Assembly: GCA_029779375.1 (NCBI GenBank)
Contig: JAKPAR010000230.1
Location: 1-14,010, forward strand
Direction: 5' to 3'
Origin: Bacillota bacterium
GTDB lineage: Bacteria > Bacillota > Clostridia > Tissierellales > Sporanaerobacteraceae
Length of the DNA: 14,010 bases
Made by a program: the position numbers and the translations under genes. Below the pieces are notes generated by a model, which was not told the DNA's origin, searched no databases, and saw only the letters and a list, made by a program, of their open reading frames with translations. Of this stretch, positions 1 to 7,199 are shown one piece after another; position 1 is the stretch's first letter; each line of letters starts with the position of its first letter.

Positions 1-1
1 A

Positions 2-1021
2 ATTATTGATATAGCAAAGATACAGAGAGAATATATATATCCACTTTCAAAGGACAGATTTAGTCTTTATGTAAGTATACCTTTTTGTCCTACTAGATGT
101 ATATATTGTTCTTTTCCTTCAAATTCAATGGATGTAGGGAGAAAATATGTAGATGTATATACAGAAAAGATAATATATGAATTAAAGTCCATAAGTAAGT
201 GTTTAAATGATAAGAAAATACACACAGTTTATATAGGAGGGGGTACTCCTACAGCTATTCCTACAAAAAATCTTGATAGTATAATAAAAAGCATATATGA
301 ATTGTATGGTAAGGAAAATATAAAGGAAATAACTGTAGAGGCTGGAAGACCAGATACTATAGATAAGGAAAAACTACAAATGTTAAAGTCCAATGACATA
401 AATAGGATAAGTATAAATCCTCAAACTATGAATGAGGATACTCTAAAAATAATTGGTAGAAAGCATACTGAAAAAGATATTATAGAAGCTTTTGCTTTAG
501 CTAAGAATATAGGATTTGATGTTATAAATATGGATATAATAGTAGGATTACCTGAAGAGGGTACCGATGAATTGGCAAATACTTTAGATAAGATATTAAA
601 ATTGAATCCTGAAAATTTGACAGTTCATACACTTGCAATTAAAAGAGCCTCTATATTTAGTAAGAGTATAAAGAATTTTTCCATAGAAAGCCAAAGTACA
701 ATTGAAAATATGTTGGATATGAGTAGAAAATATGCAGAAAGAATGAATTTAAGGCCTTATTATTTATATAGACAAAAACATATGCTAGGAAATTTTGAGA
801 ATACAGGATATTCTATAGAAGGAAAAGAATGCATATACAATATGCTTATTATGGAGGAAAAAGAGACTATATTGGCTGTAGGAGCTGGTGGAGTGTCAAA
901 GATATATTATCCTAATGAAAATAGACTGGAAAGGGTACCAAATGTAAAAAATTTAAAAGATTATTTGGAAAGAATTGATGAAATGGTAGAAAGAAAGAGA
1001 ATGTACATTGACACAATTTAA
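2..1021 (+). CDS. hemZ: Coproporphyrinogen dehydrogenase HemZ, 5'-truncated by the window edge
   Basis: Radical-SAM enzyme of the oxygen-independent coproporphyrinogen III oxidase group (HemN/HemZ), which decarboxylates propionate side chains in porphyrin synthesis. The frame is open from base 2, so the first in-frame ATG at 128 is internal and not the start. The [4Fe-4S] cysteine motif CPTRCIYC lies before that ATG, with Cys codons at 86, 98 and 107 (CX3CX2C). It is followed by the SAM-binding glycine motif GGGTPT and a HemN-like IGRKHTEKDI segment. About 339 residues are visible. HemZ proteins are roughly 490–500 residues, so an N-terminal part of about 150 residues is probably missing. The last codons overlap the -35 box of the aspS promoter. 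HemZ is assigned rather than HemN because of the clostridial context next to aspS and the large missing N-terminus. Whether this host makes haem cannot be judged here. Confidence 0.88.
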   Translation: MIDIAKIQREYIYPLSKDRFSLYVSIPFCPTRCIYCSFPSNSMDVGRKYVDVYTEKIIYELKSISKCLNDKKIHTVYIGGGTPTAIPTKNLDSIIKSIYELYGKENIKEITVEAGRPDTIDKEKLQMLKSNDINRISINPQTMNEDTLKIIGRKHTEKDIIEAFALAKNIGFDVINMDIIVGLPEEGTDELANTLDKILKLNPENLTVHTLAIKRASIFSKSIKNFSIESQSTIENMLDMSRKYAERMNLRPYYLYRQKHMLGNFENTGYSIEGKECIYNMLIMEEKETILAVGAGGVSKIYYPNENRLERVPNVKNLKDYLERIDEMVERKRMYIDTI

Positions 1022-1036
1022 TATTTATTTTATAAT
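1008..1036 (+). promoter_or_regulatory. Perfect-consensus sigma-A promoter of the T-box/aspS unit
   Basis: TTGACA at 1008–1013 and TATAAT at 1031–1036 are separated by exactly 17 bases. All 12 hexamer positions match the vegetative consensus. The -35 box lies within the last codons of hemZ (stop at 1019–1021). Transcription should start near 1043, just before the T-box leader. A promoter this strong fits a gene controlled mainly by downstream attenuation. Confidence 0.85.
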
Positions 1037-1044
1037 TATTAAAA

Positions 1045-1275
1045 GCATATGTAAAGACGAGGAAAAGAAATAGTAGTTAAATCTCTTGGCTATAGAGAAT
1101 CGGTGGTGGTGGAAATCCGATGCCAATGTTTAATGAAGACATCTTTGAGTCGATGAACTGAAACTTAAGTAGGTTCATTCGCTAAATGCGTTATCTATTT
1201 TGAGTGAGGAATTACCTAATTAGGGTGGTACCGCGAGATATGGCCTCTCGTCCCTGTAACAAGGAACGAGGGGCT
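1045..1275 (+). promoter_or_regulatory. T-box riboswitch leader, aspartate-specific (specifier GAC)
   Basis: The 14-base T-box core AGGGTGGTACCGCG is at 1222–1235. Its UGGN bulge (1226–1229, N = U) can pair with the 3' end of uncharged tRNA, and U suits the G73 discriminator of tRNA-Asp. In stem I an AGTA-type element (about 1071–1074) faces GAA followed by GAC at 1138–1140 and then a purine. That is the usual geometry of the specifier loop, and GAC is an aspartate codon. The AGGG of the core can pair with TCCCT (1251–1255) as antiterminator. The alternative is the terminator hairpin at 1243–1274. Known mechanism of the class: uncharged tRNA-Asp stabilises the antiterminator and lets aspS be transcribed. 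Confidence 0.93.
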
Positions 1276-1280
1276 TTAAT
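1243..1280 (+). terminator. T-box attenuator terminator before aspS
   Basis: The arm 1243–1253 pairs with 1263–1274 over 11 pairs (one bulged A at 1265, one G·U), with a loop of about nine bases and then CTTTAATTATT. The U tract is short, but the helix is GC-rich. It shares bases with the antiterminator, as expected for a T-box on/off switch. Confidence 0.8.
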
Positions 1281-1300
1281 TATTAAAGGAGGTTTAGAAT

Positions 1301-3082
1301 ATGGGTGAAAAAATGGGAAATTTAAGAAGAACTCATATGTGTGGAAATTTAAGAGTATCTAATATTGGTGAAGAAGTAGTTTTGATGGGCTGGGTGCAAA
1401 AACAGAGAAATTTAGGTTCTCTTATATTTGTAGATTTAAGAGATACAACAGGAATTGTTCAAGTAGTATTTGATGATACTTTGTCAAAAGAAATATTTGA
1501 AAAAGCAGAGAAAATAAGAAGTGAATATGTCATTGCAGCAAAAGGAAAGGTAAGAAAAAGAGAGTCAATAAATAATGATATTCCTACAGGAGAAATAGAA
1601 GTTTTAGCAAGTGAGTTAAAAATATTAGATGAAGCTGAGACACCACCAATTTATATCAAGGATAATGATGATGTTTCTGAATCCATGAGATTAAAATACA
1701 GATATTTGGACTTGAGAAAGCCTTCTATGCAAAAAAATTTGAAGACTAGACACAAAGTAGCAAAAGTCATAAGAGAATTTCTTGATGAGAACAATTTTGT
1801 TGAAATAGAAACTCCAATGCTTACTAAACCTACTCCTGAGGGAGCTAGAGACTATTTAGTCCCAAGTAGAGTAAATCCTGGGCAATTTTATGCACTTCCA
1901 CAATCACCACAACTTATGAAACAGCTTTTAATGGTGTCTGGAATGGATAGATATTATCAAATAGTAAAATGTTTTAGAGATGAAGATCTAAGAGCTAATA
2001 GACAACCAGAATTTACTCAAGTAGATATGGAAATGTCTTTTGTAGATGTTGATGATGTAATTGAGTTAAATGAGAGATTGTTATATAAACTTTTTAAAGA
2101 AATAAAAGGTATAGAAATAGAATTGCCAATAAATAGAATGACTTACAAAGAAGCTATGGAGAGATTTGGTTCAGATAAGCCAGATTTAAGATTTGGATTT
2201 GAACTTGTCAATATAAGTGATATAGTAGCAAATTCAAGTTTTAAAGTTTTTAGTGAAACTATTTCAAACAACGGAGAAGTTAGAGGAATAAATGTAAATG
2301 GCTATGGAGATAAATTTTCACGAAAAGATATTTCAAAATTAGAAGAGTATGTAAAAACTTTTGGAGCTAAAGGTCTAGCGTGGATAAAGATAACCAATGA
2401 AGGAATTACTTCTCCTATAGCTAAATTTTTAGGGGAAGAAGAGCTAAATGAAATAATTAAAAGAATGAATGGTAAAGAAAATGATCTATTATTATTTGTT
2501 GCAGATAAATCTAGTGTGGTATTTGATAGCCTTGGAAATCTGAGAATTGAAATTGCAAAAAAACTTGATATAATAGATAAAAATGATTTAAAACTTATAT
2601 GGATAACAGAATTTCCATTGTTTGAATATGATGATGAAGAACAAAGATATGTAGCTAAACACCATCCTTTTACGCATCCTATGGATGAAGATATTGAACT
2701 ATTAGAGACAGAACCAGAAAAAGTAAGAGCTAAAGCTTATGACATAGTTATCAATGGAGATGAAATGGGTGGGGGAAGTATAAGAATTAATAATAGAAAA
2801 TTGCAGGAGAGAATGTTTAAAGCACTAGGATTTACTATGGAAGAAGCTTGGGATAAATTTGGATTTTTACTTGAAGCTTTTAAATATGGAACACCTCCTC
2901 ATGGTGGATTGGCATATGGGTTTGACAGGTTGATTATGTTGTTTACAAATAATGACAATATAAGAGATGTAATAGCATTCCCTAAAACTCAAAGTGCAAC
3001 TTGTCTTTTGACTGGTGCACCAACAGATGTTAGCGTAGAACAACTTAAAGAGGTTCATGTGAAGTTAGATATAAAAGAATAA
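1301..3082 (+). CDS. aspS: Aspartyl-tRNA synthetase (bacterial type)
   Basis: Class IIb aminoacyl-tRNA synthetase that charges tRNA-Asp in the cytoplasm. Its 593 residues match the usual bacterial length. An N-terminal OB-fold anticodon-binding domain (about 8–115) precedes the catalytic core. Motif 2 is around 221–247 (FRDEDLRANRQPEFTQ), the bacterial GAD insertion is roughly 285–420, and motif 3 is at 535–546 (GGLAYGFDR). The segment QRNLGSLIF (35–43) carries Leu38, as I recall the discriminating E. coli enzyme does; non-discriminating AspRS has His there. The enzyme is therefore probably specific for tRNA-Asp. The start at 1301 is set by AAAGGAGG at 1285–1292 with 8 bases of spacing; a second ATG at 1313 is too far from it. 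Expression is governed by the GAC-specific T-box upstream. Confidence 0.98.
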   Translation: MGEKMGNLRRTHMCGNLRVSNIGEEVVLMGWVQKQRNLGSLIFVDLRDTTGIVQVVFDDTLSKEIFEKAEKIRSEYVIAAKGKVRKRESINNDIPTGEIEVLASELKILDEAETPPIYIKDNDDVSESMRLKYRYLDLRKPSMQKNLKTRHKVAKVIREFLDENNFVEIETPMLTKPTPEGARDYLVPSRVNPGQFYALPQSPQLMKQLLMVSGMDRYYQIVKCFRDEDLRANRQPEFTQVDMEMSFVDVDDVIELNERLLYKLFKEIKGIEIELPINRMTYKEAMERFGSDKPDLRFGFELVNISDIVANSSFKVFSETISNNGEVRGINVNGYGDKFSRKDISKLEEYVKTFGAKGLAWIKITNEGITSPIAKFLGEEELNEIIKRMNGKENDLLLFVADKSSVVFDSLGNLRIEIAKKLDIIDKNDLKLIWITEFPLFEYDDEEQRYVAKHHPFTHPMDEDIELLETEPEKVRAKAYDIVINGDEMGGGSIRINNRKLQERMFKALGFTMEEAWDKFGFLLEAFKYGTPPHGGLAYGFDRLIMLFTNNDNIRDVIAFPKTQSATCLLTGAPTDVSVEQLKEVHVKLDIKE

Positions 3083-3085
3083 ATA

Positions 3086-3110
3086 CCAGGGCTTATTGCC
3101 CTGGATATTA
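3086..3110 (+). terminator. Hairpin after aspS, possible weak or partial terminator
   Basis: CCAGGGC (3086–3092) and GCCCTGG (3098–3104) form a perfect 7-bp GC-rich stem with a TTATT loop, three bases after the aspS stop. The tail ATATTATTAATT is U-rich but not a continuous U run. Termination may be partial, letting some transcripts continue into tcdA. It could instead be an RNA-stability hairpin. Confidence 0.55.
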
Positions 3111-3131
3111 TTAATTGAAGGTGATGTGTAA

Positions 3132-3842
3132 ATGGATAATCCTTTTATGAGAACAGAATTGTTGTTAGGCAGTAGAGCTATGAGTAAACTAAGAGAATCA
3201 AGTGTATGTATATTTGGAATAGGAGGAGTAGGCTCTTTTGCTACTGAAGCGTTGGTGCGTTCAGGAATTGGAAGTATTGTGTTGGTTGATTATGATACAA
3301 TAGATATTACAAATATAAATAGACAAATTCATGCTAATTTCAACACAATAGGAAGAGCCAAGGTAGAGGTTATGAAGGAAAGAATACTAGATATAAATCC
3401 TTCAATAGACATAGAAATTTATAATGTGCGATTGGAAAAATCTAATATAGATGAATTAGTATCTAAAAAATATGATTATGTAGTGGATGCTATAGATACA
3501 GTATCTTCTAAACTGGATTTAATAGAGAAATGTAAAAATTTAAGTATACCAATTATAAGTTCTATGGGTGCTGGAAACAAATTAAATCCTACAAGTTTTA
3601 AAGTGGGAGATATTTATAGTACTAGCGTATGTCCTCTAGCTAAAGTCATGAGACATGAGCTTAGGAAAAGAGGAATAAAAGATTTAAAGGTAGTTTGGTC
3701 AGATGAAAAACCTATTAAAGCCAATATAGAGGGAAAAGATTGCAGAAAATCAAGTCCAGGAAGTATTTCGTTTGTCCCATCTGTAGCAGGTCTTATTATT
3801 GCTTCAGAGGTAGTTAAAGATTTAATTGGCAAGGAGGCATAA
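3132..3842 (+). CDS. tcdA: tRNA threonylcarbamoyladenosine dehydratase (TcdA/CsdL family)
   Basis: E1-like (ThiF/MoeB superfamily) ATP-dependent enzyme. TcdA cyclises t6A at position 37 of ANN-decoding tRNAs to ct6A. The 236-residue protein begins with the nucleotide-binding loop GIGGVG (29–34), then acidic LVDYDTID (51–58) and NINRQ (61–65). DAID (119–122) and the family block SMGAGNKLNPTSFKVGDI (144–161) follow. The C-terminal SSPGSISFVPSVAGL (207–221) is also typical of TcdA and separates it from MoeB and ThiF, which carry extra zinc-binding cysteines. It is slightly shorter than the E. coli protein (about 268). GAAGGTGAT (3117–3125) serves ATG 3132. The gene sits 49 bases after aspS, past a hairpin. 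Its last bases contain the ribosome binding site of the next gene, so translation is probably coupled. Confidence 0.9.
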   Translation: MDNPFMRTELLLGSRAMSKLRESSVCIFGIGGVGSFATEALVRSGIGSIVLVDYDTIDITNINRQIHANFNTIGRAKVEVMKERILDINPSIDIEIYNVRLEKSNIDELVSKKYDYVVDAIDTVSSKLDLIEKCKNLSIPIISSMGAGNKLNPTSFKVGDIYSTSVCPLAKVMRHELRKRGIKDLKVVWSDEKPIKANIEGKDCRKSSPGSISFVPSVAGLIIASEVVKDLIGKEA

Positions 3843-3843
3843 A

Positions 3844-4266
3844 ATGGAGCAAGTAGGTTTGGTTACTAAAATTGATGGCAATATGGCTGAAGTAGAAGTA
3901 AAAAGAATGTCAGCGTGTGGTCATAGTTGTGAGAATTGTTCAGGTTCATGCAATGTTCCTGGTGTTAAAGTTCATTTACCCAATACTTTGAATGCTAAAG
4001 AAGGAGATTATGTAGAGATAAAAGTGAAAACAAAAAGTGTATTGAAGTACACAATTTTAATATATATGATTCCATTTGTCATGCTTATTTTAGGTATAGT
4101 TCTAGGTATGTATATATTCCAATCAATAGGAATAAAAAGCTATGAAAATTTTAGTTTTTTATTAGGGCTTGTTTTTCTAACTATTGCATATATAATTTTA
4201 AAAAAAATTGATAAAAAGGTTGAGAAAGATGGGGAACTCACTTTTGAAATGACAAGAAAAATTTAA
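3844..4266 (+). CDS. RseC-like (SoxR-reducing system) membrane protein with a Cys4 motif
   Basis: Small protein of the RseC/MucC family. Members are linked to the SoxR-reducing system in Proteobacteria and to Rnf complexes elsewhere; their role in Firmicutes is not settled. The predicted 140 residues contain CX3CX2CX3C (Cys25, 29, 32, 36), which could bind an Fe-S cluster or zinc. A small beta-rich segment follows (about 40–65), then two membrane helices (about 69–94 and 101–120) and a charged C-terminal tail. An in-frame TTG at 3826 would add six residues, but AGGAGG at 3832–3837 lies 6 bases before ATG 3844 and decides for the later start. The gene begins 1 base after the tcdA stop and is followed 17 bases later by a CsoR-family repressor. 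I see no rnf genes in the window. Confidence 0.82.
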   Translation: MEQVGLVTKIDGNMAEVEVKRMSACGHSCENCSGSCNVPGVKVHLPNTLNAKEGDYVEIKVKTKSVLKYTILIYMIPFVMLILGIVLGMYIFQSIGIKSYENFSFLLGLVFLTIAYIILKKIDKKVEKDGELTFEMTRKI

Positions 4267-4283
4267 ATTTAGGGGGTATAGAT

Positions 4284-4556
4284 TTGAATAAGGACGTTGA
4301 CGATAGAGTTGCAATAATAAATCGTCTAAAAAGAATAGAAGGACAAGTAAAAGGAATACAAAAAATGGTAGAAGAAGGCAAGTGTTGCAATGACATACTT
4401 ATTCAAATTGCTGCTGCTAGATCAGCACTAAATAAGGTTGGAGGTATAATATTAGAAGGTTATATGAAAGATTGTATTAAAGTTTCTTTAATTGATGAAA
4501 CAGATGAAAAGGTTTTAGATGAACTAGTTGATACTATAATAAAATATACAAAGTAA
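4284..4556 (+). CDS. CsoR/DUF156-family transcriptional repressor, Cys-Tyr-Cys variant
   Basis: All-helical metal- or sulfur-sensing repressor of the CsoR/RcnR/CstR/FrmR family, 90 residues, the normal size. The family signature NRLKRIEGQVKGIQKMVEEG is at 13–32, followed by CCNDILIQIAAARSAL (34–49). Aligned with B. subtilis CsoR as I recall it (Cys45, His70, Cys74), the sensing positions here are Cys35, Tyr60 and Cys64. The copper-binding His is thus replaced by Tyr. This argues against a classical Cu(I) sensor and is nearer to dithiol sensors such as CstR, though the ligand is unknown. There is an extra neighbouring Cys34. The start is TTG at 4284 with AGGGGGT at 4271–4277. It lies downstream of the RseC-like gene in what appears to be one operon, and its end is one base from the convergent exporter genes. 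No target operator was found nearby. Confidence 0.88.
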   Translation: MNKDVDDRVAIINRLKRIEGQVKGIQKMVEEGKCCNDILIQIAAARSALNKVGGIILEGYMKDCIKVSLIDETDEKVLDELVDTIIKYTK

Positions 4557-4557
4557 T

Positions 4558-4995
4558 CTAAGACTTATTTTTTACTCTTTTAATGGATTTGCTCAAGCTA
4601 GATGATATGATAATTCCCATAGCAATAGCTACAGCTATAAATATAGTTTCAGTTCCTATATTAGCTGCATCATTAAATCTTTTTTCTGTTATAGCTAGCA
4701 TAGTATAATACATTCCAGAGCCTGGAACCAAAGGAACAATACCAGGTATTATAAAAACGGTAGCTGGTTTCTTTGAGTTCCTGGCTAGCATTTCTCCAAG
4801 GATTCCAACTGTAAGTGCACCGCAAAAAATACCTAAAATAGTAGAAGAAAAAATATTGGTTATTTGAATATAAATAACCCATCCTATGGCACCTGTTATT
4901 CCGGATTTTAATATTGAATTTTTTGGAATACTAAAAAATATAGCAAATCCTATTGTACATATAAATGAGAAAAAGAATTGTTTTATAAATTCCAA
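4558..4995 (-). CDS. Small subunit of a ThrE/YjjPB-type exporter (DUF3815, ThrE_2)
   Basis: Integral membrane protein of 145 residues, the size of E. coli YjjB. It corresponds to the C-terminal third of one-piece ThrE threonine/serine exporters. About four hydrophobic helices are visible (roughly 5–23, 32–50, 53–69, 113–134), and the family motif IPGIVPLVPGSGMYYTM is at 83–99. The start is TTG (4995–4993), directly abutting the TAA stop of the partner gene (TAATTG). AAAGGAG sits inside the end of that gene, so translation is almost certainly coupled. The two-gene arrangement matches yjjP–yjjB, reported as a succinate exporter in E. coli, while ThrE of Corynebacterium exports threonine and serine. 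The substrate cannot be read from the sequence. The stop is one base from the csoR stop on the other strand. Confidence 0.86.
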   Translation of the reverse strand: MEFIKQFFFSFICTIGFAIFFSIPKNSILKSGITGAIGWVIYIQITNIFSSTILGIFCGALTVGILGEMLARNSKKPATVFIIPGIVPLVPGSGMYYTMLAITEKRFNDAANIGTETIFIAVAIAMGIIISSSLSKSIKRVKNKS

Positions 4996-5784
4996 TTAAA
5001 TCACTCCTTTAAAATATATTTTCAATACTAACCCTACTCCAAAAGCAATAGAAAGAGCTATAACTATGGCTTCCATACCTCGTGAAAGACCAGATATGAA
5101 GTCCCCGCTCATAGTGTCTCTGATTGCGTTGGTTATAGCTACTCCTGGTACTAATGGCATTATTGCACCAATTATAATTTTATCGACATTTTCTCCTAAA
5201 CCTATTTTCACAAGCAATATAGATAATGCGGAAGCAATAGCTGCACCGCAGAAGTTACTTATAAAGAATGTTATATTGAATTTGCACAATTTAGTAGTAA
5301 ATATTAATACAAATATAGTAACCATAAAGCTTGCCATAAAATCCCAAAGGTTTGCCCCAAACAAGAGAGAGAAAAAACCTGCAGCGAGACTTCCCCATAA
5401 TATTTTTATTGTGTTTTCATATCCAGTAATTTTATCAATTTTTTTTAATTCATTTATACCTTCTTCTATGGACAGATCTGATTCTGCAAATTTTCTTGAA
5501 AAATTATTTATCATATCTATTTTATTTAAGTCAATTTTAATAGTTTTTATTCTCTGGACATATGTCATGATTTCATTTCCATATTCTAGAGATACAAAAA
5601 TGCCTGTTGGAGTTACAAAGGATTCTACATATTTTGTCTTTTTTCTAGATTTACATATCCTATTTACAGTATCTTCAACTCTGTAAGTTTCTGCTCCGTT
5701 TTTTAGCATTATACTCCCTGCTAAGATTGCAAGAGATAGAAGTTCTTTTGTTTCTTTTTTTTCATTTTCTAAATTATCTACCAT
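4996..5784 (-). CDS. Large subunit of a ThrE/YjjPB-type exporter (DUF1212)
   Basis: Membrane protein of 262 residues related to E. coli YjjP and to the N-terminal part of ThrE. The cytoplasmic N-terminal domain (1–125) carries the conserved GAETYRVEDT motif (30–39). About five hydrophobic helices follow (from about 127 to 257). The signature MPLVPGVAITNAIRDTMSGD lies at 209–228. The PLVPG core of this motif also occurs in the small subunit encoded just downstream, as if each half contributes a similar membrane motif to one transporter. The ATG start at 5784 has GGGGTGA about 11 bases upstream. The gene is divergent from glyA. It may export small organic solutes (threonine, serine or a dicarboxylate); lying next to glyA, which uses serine and has threonine-aldolase side activity, weakly favours an amino acid. 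A long frame open on the opposite strand is a shadow. Confidence 0.88.
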   Translation of the reverse strand: MVDNLENEKKETKELLSLAILAGSIMLKNGAETYRVEDTVNRICKSRKKTKYVESFVTPTGIFVSLEYGNEIMTYVQRIKTIKIDLNKIDMINNFSRKFAESDLSIEEGINELKKIDKITGYENTIKILWGSLAAGFFSLLFGANLWDFMASFMVTIFVLIFTTKLCKFNITFFISNFCGAAIASALSILLVKIGLGENVDKIIIGAIMPLVPGVAITNAIRDTMSGDFISGLSRGMEAIVIALSIAFGVGLVLKIYFKGVI

Positions 5785-5821
5785 TTTTTCTTTTTCACCC
5801 CTATTATTAAAACAATTTAAC

Positions 5822-5850
5822 TTGTAAAAATATTATGAAATTTATATAAT
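5822..5850 (+). promoter_or_regulatory. Probable sigma-A promoter of glyA
   Basis: TTGTAA at 5822–5827 (4 of 6) and TATAAT at 5845–5850 (6 of 6) have 17-base spacing. A second overlapping TATAAT is at 5850–5855. Transcription would start near 5857, giving a leader of about 100 bases. I see no riboswitch structure in that leader. The region is also the divergent upstream region of the exporter genes, for which I found no convincing promoter. Confidence 0.7.
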
Positions 5851-5959
5851 ATAATAGGAAAACAAATACTATTTAAATCTAAGTCTAAGTCTATTATATT
5901 ATTAAATGGCAGTAAAAGAAATACATAAGAAATAAATACAATAAGAAGGGAGATAAAAT

Positions 5960-7192
5960 ATGGATTTTACAAATTTAAGAAAATATGATCCAGAAGTTAT
6001 GAAAATTGTTGAATTAGAAACAAATAGGCAAAGAAATAAAATTGAGCTTATTGCTTCAGAAAATTTTGTGACTCCTCAAGTAATGGAAGCTATGGGTAGT
6101 CAGCTTACAAACAAATATGCTGAAGGTTATCCAGCTAAAAGATATTATGGTGGTTGTGAATATGTAGACATGGTAGAGAATTTAGCTAGGGAAAGATTAA
6201 AAAAATTATTTGGAGCAGACCATGCAAACGTTCAACCTCATTCTGGTTCTAATGCTAATTTAGGAGTTTATTTTGCAGTTCTTGAACCTGGAGATAAAGT
6301 TCTTGGCATGAATCTTTCACAAGGTGGACATTTAACTCATGGTAGCCCTGTAAATATTTCTGGTACTTATTTTAATTTTGTTGCATATGGAGTAGATAAA
6401 GAAACGGAAACAATAGATTATGATGAATTAATGGAAATAGCAAAAAGAGAAAAACCAAAATTGATTGTAGCAGGAGCAAGTGCTTATCCAAGAATTATTG
6501 ATTTTGCAAAATTTAGAGAAATTGCCGATGAAGTAGGAGCATATCTTATGGTTGATATGGCTCATATTGCAGGACTAGTTGCAGCAGGTCTTCATCCAAG
6601 TCCAGTTCCTTATGCAGATTTCGTGACAACTACAACTCATAAGACTTTAAGAGGACCTAGAGGTGGCGCTATACTTTGTAAAGAGGAATACGCAAAGAAG
6701 ATAGACAAGGCTATATTCCCTGGAATTCAAGGCGGACCACTTATGCATGTTATTGCTGCTAAAGCTGTTAGTTTTGGAGAAGCTTTGACAGATGAATTTA
6801 AAGAATATCAAAAACAAATTTTAAAGAATTCAAAAGCATTATCAGAGGCGTTGTTAGAAAAAGGTTTTAGATTGGTATCTGGTGGCACTGACAATCATCT
6901 AATACTTTTAGATGTTAGAAATAAAGGATTAACAGGTAAAAAAGCTGAAGCATTGCTAGATGAAATTGGAGTTACAACTAATAAAAATACTATTCCATTT
7001 GATCCAGAAAGTCCTTTTGTGACAAGTGGATTGAGAATAGGTACTCCAGCAGTTACAACTAGAGGAATGAAAGAAGAAGATATGAAAGAAATAGCAGAGA
7101 TAATAAGTCTTGCATTGGATGAAGAAAACAATAGAGATGATATAAGAAGTAAAGTCAAAAATTTATGTGAGAAATATCCATTATATGAATAA
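5960..7192 (+). CDS. glyA: Serine hydroxymethyltransferase
   Basis: PLP enzyme interconverting serine plus tetrahydrofolate with glycine plus 5,10-methylene-tetrahydrofolate. It supplies one-carbon units for purines, thymidylate and methionine in the cytoplasm. The 410 residues are the normal bacterial length. The N-terminal IELIASENF (28–36), [19 protein letters not shown] (47–65), the PLP-facing GGHLTHG (122–128) and VDMAHIAG (198–205) are all present. The Schiff-base lysine is K228 in [14 protein letters not shown] (223–236). The start ATG 5960 is preceded by AAGGGAG (5946–5952). The gene forms its own transcription unit, with a promoter at 5822–5850 and a strong terminator directly after the stop. 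Confidence 0.98.
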   Translation: MDFTNLRKYDPEVMKIVELETNRQRNKIELIASENFVTPQVMEAMGSQLTNKYAEGYPAKRYYGGCEYVDMVENLARERLKKLFGADHANVQPHSGSNANLGVYFAVLEPGDKVLGMNLSQGGHLTHGSPVNISGTYFNFVAYGVDKETETIDYDELMEIAKREKPKLIVAGASAYPRIIDFAKFREIADEVGAYLMVDMAHIAGLVAAGLHPSPVPYADFVTTTTHKTLRGPRGGAILCKEEYAKKIDKAIFPGIQGGPLMHVIAAKAVSFGEALTDEFKEYQKQILKNSKALSEALLEKGFRLVSGGTDNHLILLDVRNKGLTGKKAEALLDEIGVTTNKNTIPFDPESPFVTSGLRIGTPAVTTRGMKEEDMKEIAEIISLALDEENNRDDIRSKVKNLCEKYPLYE

Positions 7193-7199
7193 AAGATTG

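Noticed and set aside
2867..3058. Short - strand open frame inside aspS, and similar ones inside tcdA, glyA, der, plsY, gpsA and spoIVA.
   Set aside because: All lie within well-identified genes, lack ribosome binding sites in a sensible context and look like shadows.
4271..4279. AGGGGGTAT before the CsoR-family gene resembles half of a CsoR/CstR operator.
   Set aside because: The matching ATACCCC half is absent, and the bases double as the ribosome binding site of the gene.
4550..4575. Possible terminator between csoR and the convergent exporter (AAGT…ACTTATTTTTT).
   Set aside because: The stem would be only about 4 bp with an 8-base loop, too weak to call.
5066..5686. A 206-codon open frame on the + strand opposite the exporter large subunit.
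   Set aside because: The - strand gene carries clear DUF1212 motifs and a ribosome binding site. The + strand frame has no recognisable motif and is its antisense shadow.
5800..5828. Possible - strand promoter for the exporter genes starting with TTTACA (5828–5823).
   Set aside because: No acceptable -10 box at 16–18 bases. The best candidates match 3 of 6 and would overlap the ribosome binding site.
5878..5892. TCTAAGTCTAAGTCT repeat in the glyA leader.
   Set aside because: Only two and a half copies of a 6-base unit in AT-rich DNA, with no structure or known regulator attached.
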